Shown here: piece after piece, positions 63,211 through 64,000 of the stretch
Layout: every line of letters begins with the position of its first letter
Numbering within the stretch: position 1 is the stretch's first letter
NCBI GenBank assembly: GCA_016712225.1
Contig: JADJRL010000003.1
Coordinates: 3,485,501-3,549,500, forward strand
Length of the DNA stretch: 64,000 nt
Origin: Candidatus Defluviibacterium haderslevense
GTDB taxonomy: Bacteria > Bacteroidota > Bacteroidia > Chitinophagales > Saprospiraceae
Reading direction: 5' to 3'
Program-made: the position numbers and the translations under genes
Notes under the pieces: model-generated
Told to the model about the DNA's origin: nothing
The model's input: only the letters and a program-made list of their open reading frames with translations
The model's database searches: none

Positions 63211-63266
63211 AATAAGTATTTCGTCAAAAAAACATTTAAGAGGTATAATGGTTTAATTTGGTGCTA

Positions 63267-64000
63267 TTATTTTAATTCTTCCTCGCTTCGCATGAGTGGT
63301 ATTTCAATAAAGAATTGTGTACCTATTTGGATATTTGATTCAAAGTAGATTTTGCCATTTTGAGACTCGATAATTTGTTGGCACATAGCTAAACCTAAAC
63401 CTGTCCCAGAGTTCTTAGTGGTGAAATTTGGAAGGAATACTTTGTCCTTCATTTCAGCAGAAATGCCTATCCCATTGTCTTTGATACAAATTTGGGCAAA
63501 CATGTTTTTTCTTTTTAATTCGATATCTATTTTGCCTCTTCTATGCTCCGGTATTGCTTGTATGGCATTATTAATAATATTATTTAATACCCGAATGATC
63601 TGGTTTTTATCACAATACACATAAAATTCATCAATGGGCACCACTAAATAAATGTCGATGTCATCTCTTTTTCTAAAAAGATCGTGTACCAGAGAGATCA
63701 AATCATTAATTAATATTTTTTCATTTTCAGCTTTAGGCATAGTCCCAAAATTTGAAAACTCGGTTGCAATTTTTGTAAGCCCATCTATTTGTTCCAGTAA
63801 TGTTTCGCTGACTCTAACTACCATCGCACTTACATCTTGAGCGCCACTCTTTATGTATTGCTGCAAATATTGAATGCTTAATTTCATTGGAGTTAATGGG
63901 TTCTTTATTTCATGAGCTACTTGTTTTGCCATTTCCTTCCATGCAGAATCTCTTTCAGATTTTGCCAATAGAGATGCACTTTCATCTAATTGACTGACCA
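63267..64000 (-). CDS. NtrY-like sensor histidine kinase, C-terminal part
   Basis: The frame is open to the window edge, so the N-terminus (membrane sensor and probably HAMP/PAS) is missing. Present are a linker (SQLDESASLLAKSERDSAWK), the H-box AHEIKNPLTPMKLSIQYLQQ with phospho-His, N-box NNIINNAIQAI, G1 KDNGIGIS, F-box FLPNFTTKNSG and G2 GTGLGLAM. The NPLTPMKLSIQ form resembles NtrY/PleC-type kinases. The partner regulator is not visible. Confidence 0.9.
   Translation of the reverse strand, partial: VSQLDESASLLAKSERDSAWKEMAKQVAHEIKNPLTPMKLSIQYLQQYIKSGAQDVSAMVVRVSETLLEQIDGLTKIATEFSNFGTMPKAENEKILINDLISLVHDLFRKRDDIDIYLVVPIDEFYVYCDKNQIIRVLNNIINNAIQAIPEHRRGKIDIELKRKNMFAQICIKDNGIGISAEMKDKVFLPNFTTKNSGTGLGLAMCQQIIESQNGKIYFESNIQIGTQFFIEIPLMRSEEELK

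Overview
The window is a chromosomal segment of an AT-rich member of the Bacteroidota. The evidence is two type IX secretion C-terminal sorting domains, a CarboxypepD_reg/TonB receptor, a DAHP synthase-chorismate mutase fusion, zinc-free S14 and L36, no clear Shine-Dalgarno sequences, and promoters of the TTTG-N19-TANNTTTG type (two complete copies, before arcA and rpsL). A Saprospiria-like organism is plausible, but I cannot fix the genus. No rRNA, tRNA, CRISPR array, prophage or intact insertion sequence was recognised.

Layout. 1-7 kb: the 3' part of a mannose-1-phosphate guanylyltransferase, an amino-acid permease overlapping a MetC-like PLP enzyme, a PnuC vitamin transporter on the other strand, then arginine deiminase, a hotdog thioesterase and a YihY membrane protein. 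7-13.7 kb: a loose region with long intergenic stretches, several palindromic or tandem-repeat elements, a DUF2461 protein, a PaaY-like hexapeptide protein, an atypical crotonase, two orphan lipoproteins and a secreted T9SS protein. 13.7-18.2 kb: a kelch-like T9SS protein, DoxX, IscA-type Fe-S carrier, small envelope proteins and an acyl desaturase, mostly on the minus strand. 18.4-23.6 kb: TypA/BipA, a composite repeat element, and an AAA+/VWA pair. 23.7-32.8 kb: TonB receptor, SCO1/cytochrome c pair, endonuclease III, a LuxC-like acyl-CoA reductase, RluD-type pseudouridine synthase, a second trans-sulfuration PLP enzyme, a small beta-barrel and DAHPS-CM. 32.9-40 kb: a PIG-L deacetylase, a 34-residue membrane microprotein and a sodium/solute symporter in one tight unit, then an LTA-synthase-like enzyme and a GNAT acetyltransferase.

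40.1-58.3 kb is one uninterrupted plus-strand translation cluster: rpsL-rpsG-fusA, the S10 and spc operons, secY-map-infA-rpmJ, then rpsM-rpsK-rpsD-rpoA-rplQ. It opens with a full promoter and closes with a strong intrinsic terminator. No tuf gene lies between fusA and rpsJ. 58.4-62.7 kb: carA, eno, a DivIC/FtsB-like protein, sucD and a DUF6624 protein, closely packed. The window ends with a CrtZ-like carotenoid hydroxylase and the C-terminal part of an NtrY-like sensor kinase.

Most of the window is housekeeping. The less explained material is intergenic: a two-hairpin palindrome family whose two copies show compensatory stem changes, a composite inverted/tandem element after typA, an 11-bp tandem repeat array framed by inverted arms, and an operator-like palindrome over a promoter box. 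I found no gene cluster that I would confidently call a new biological system.
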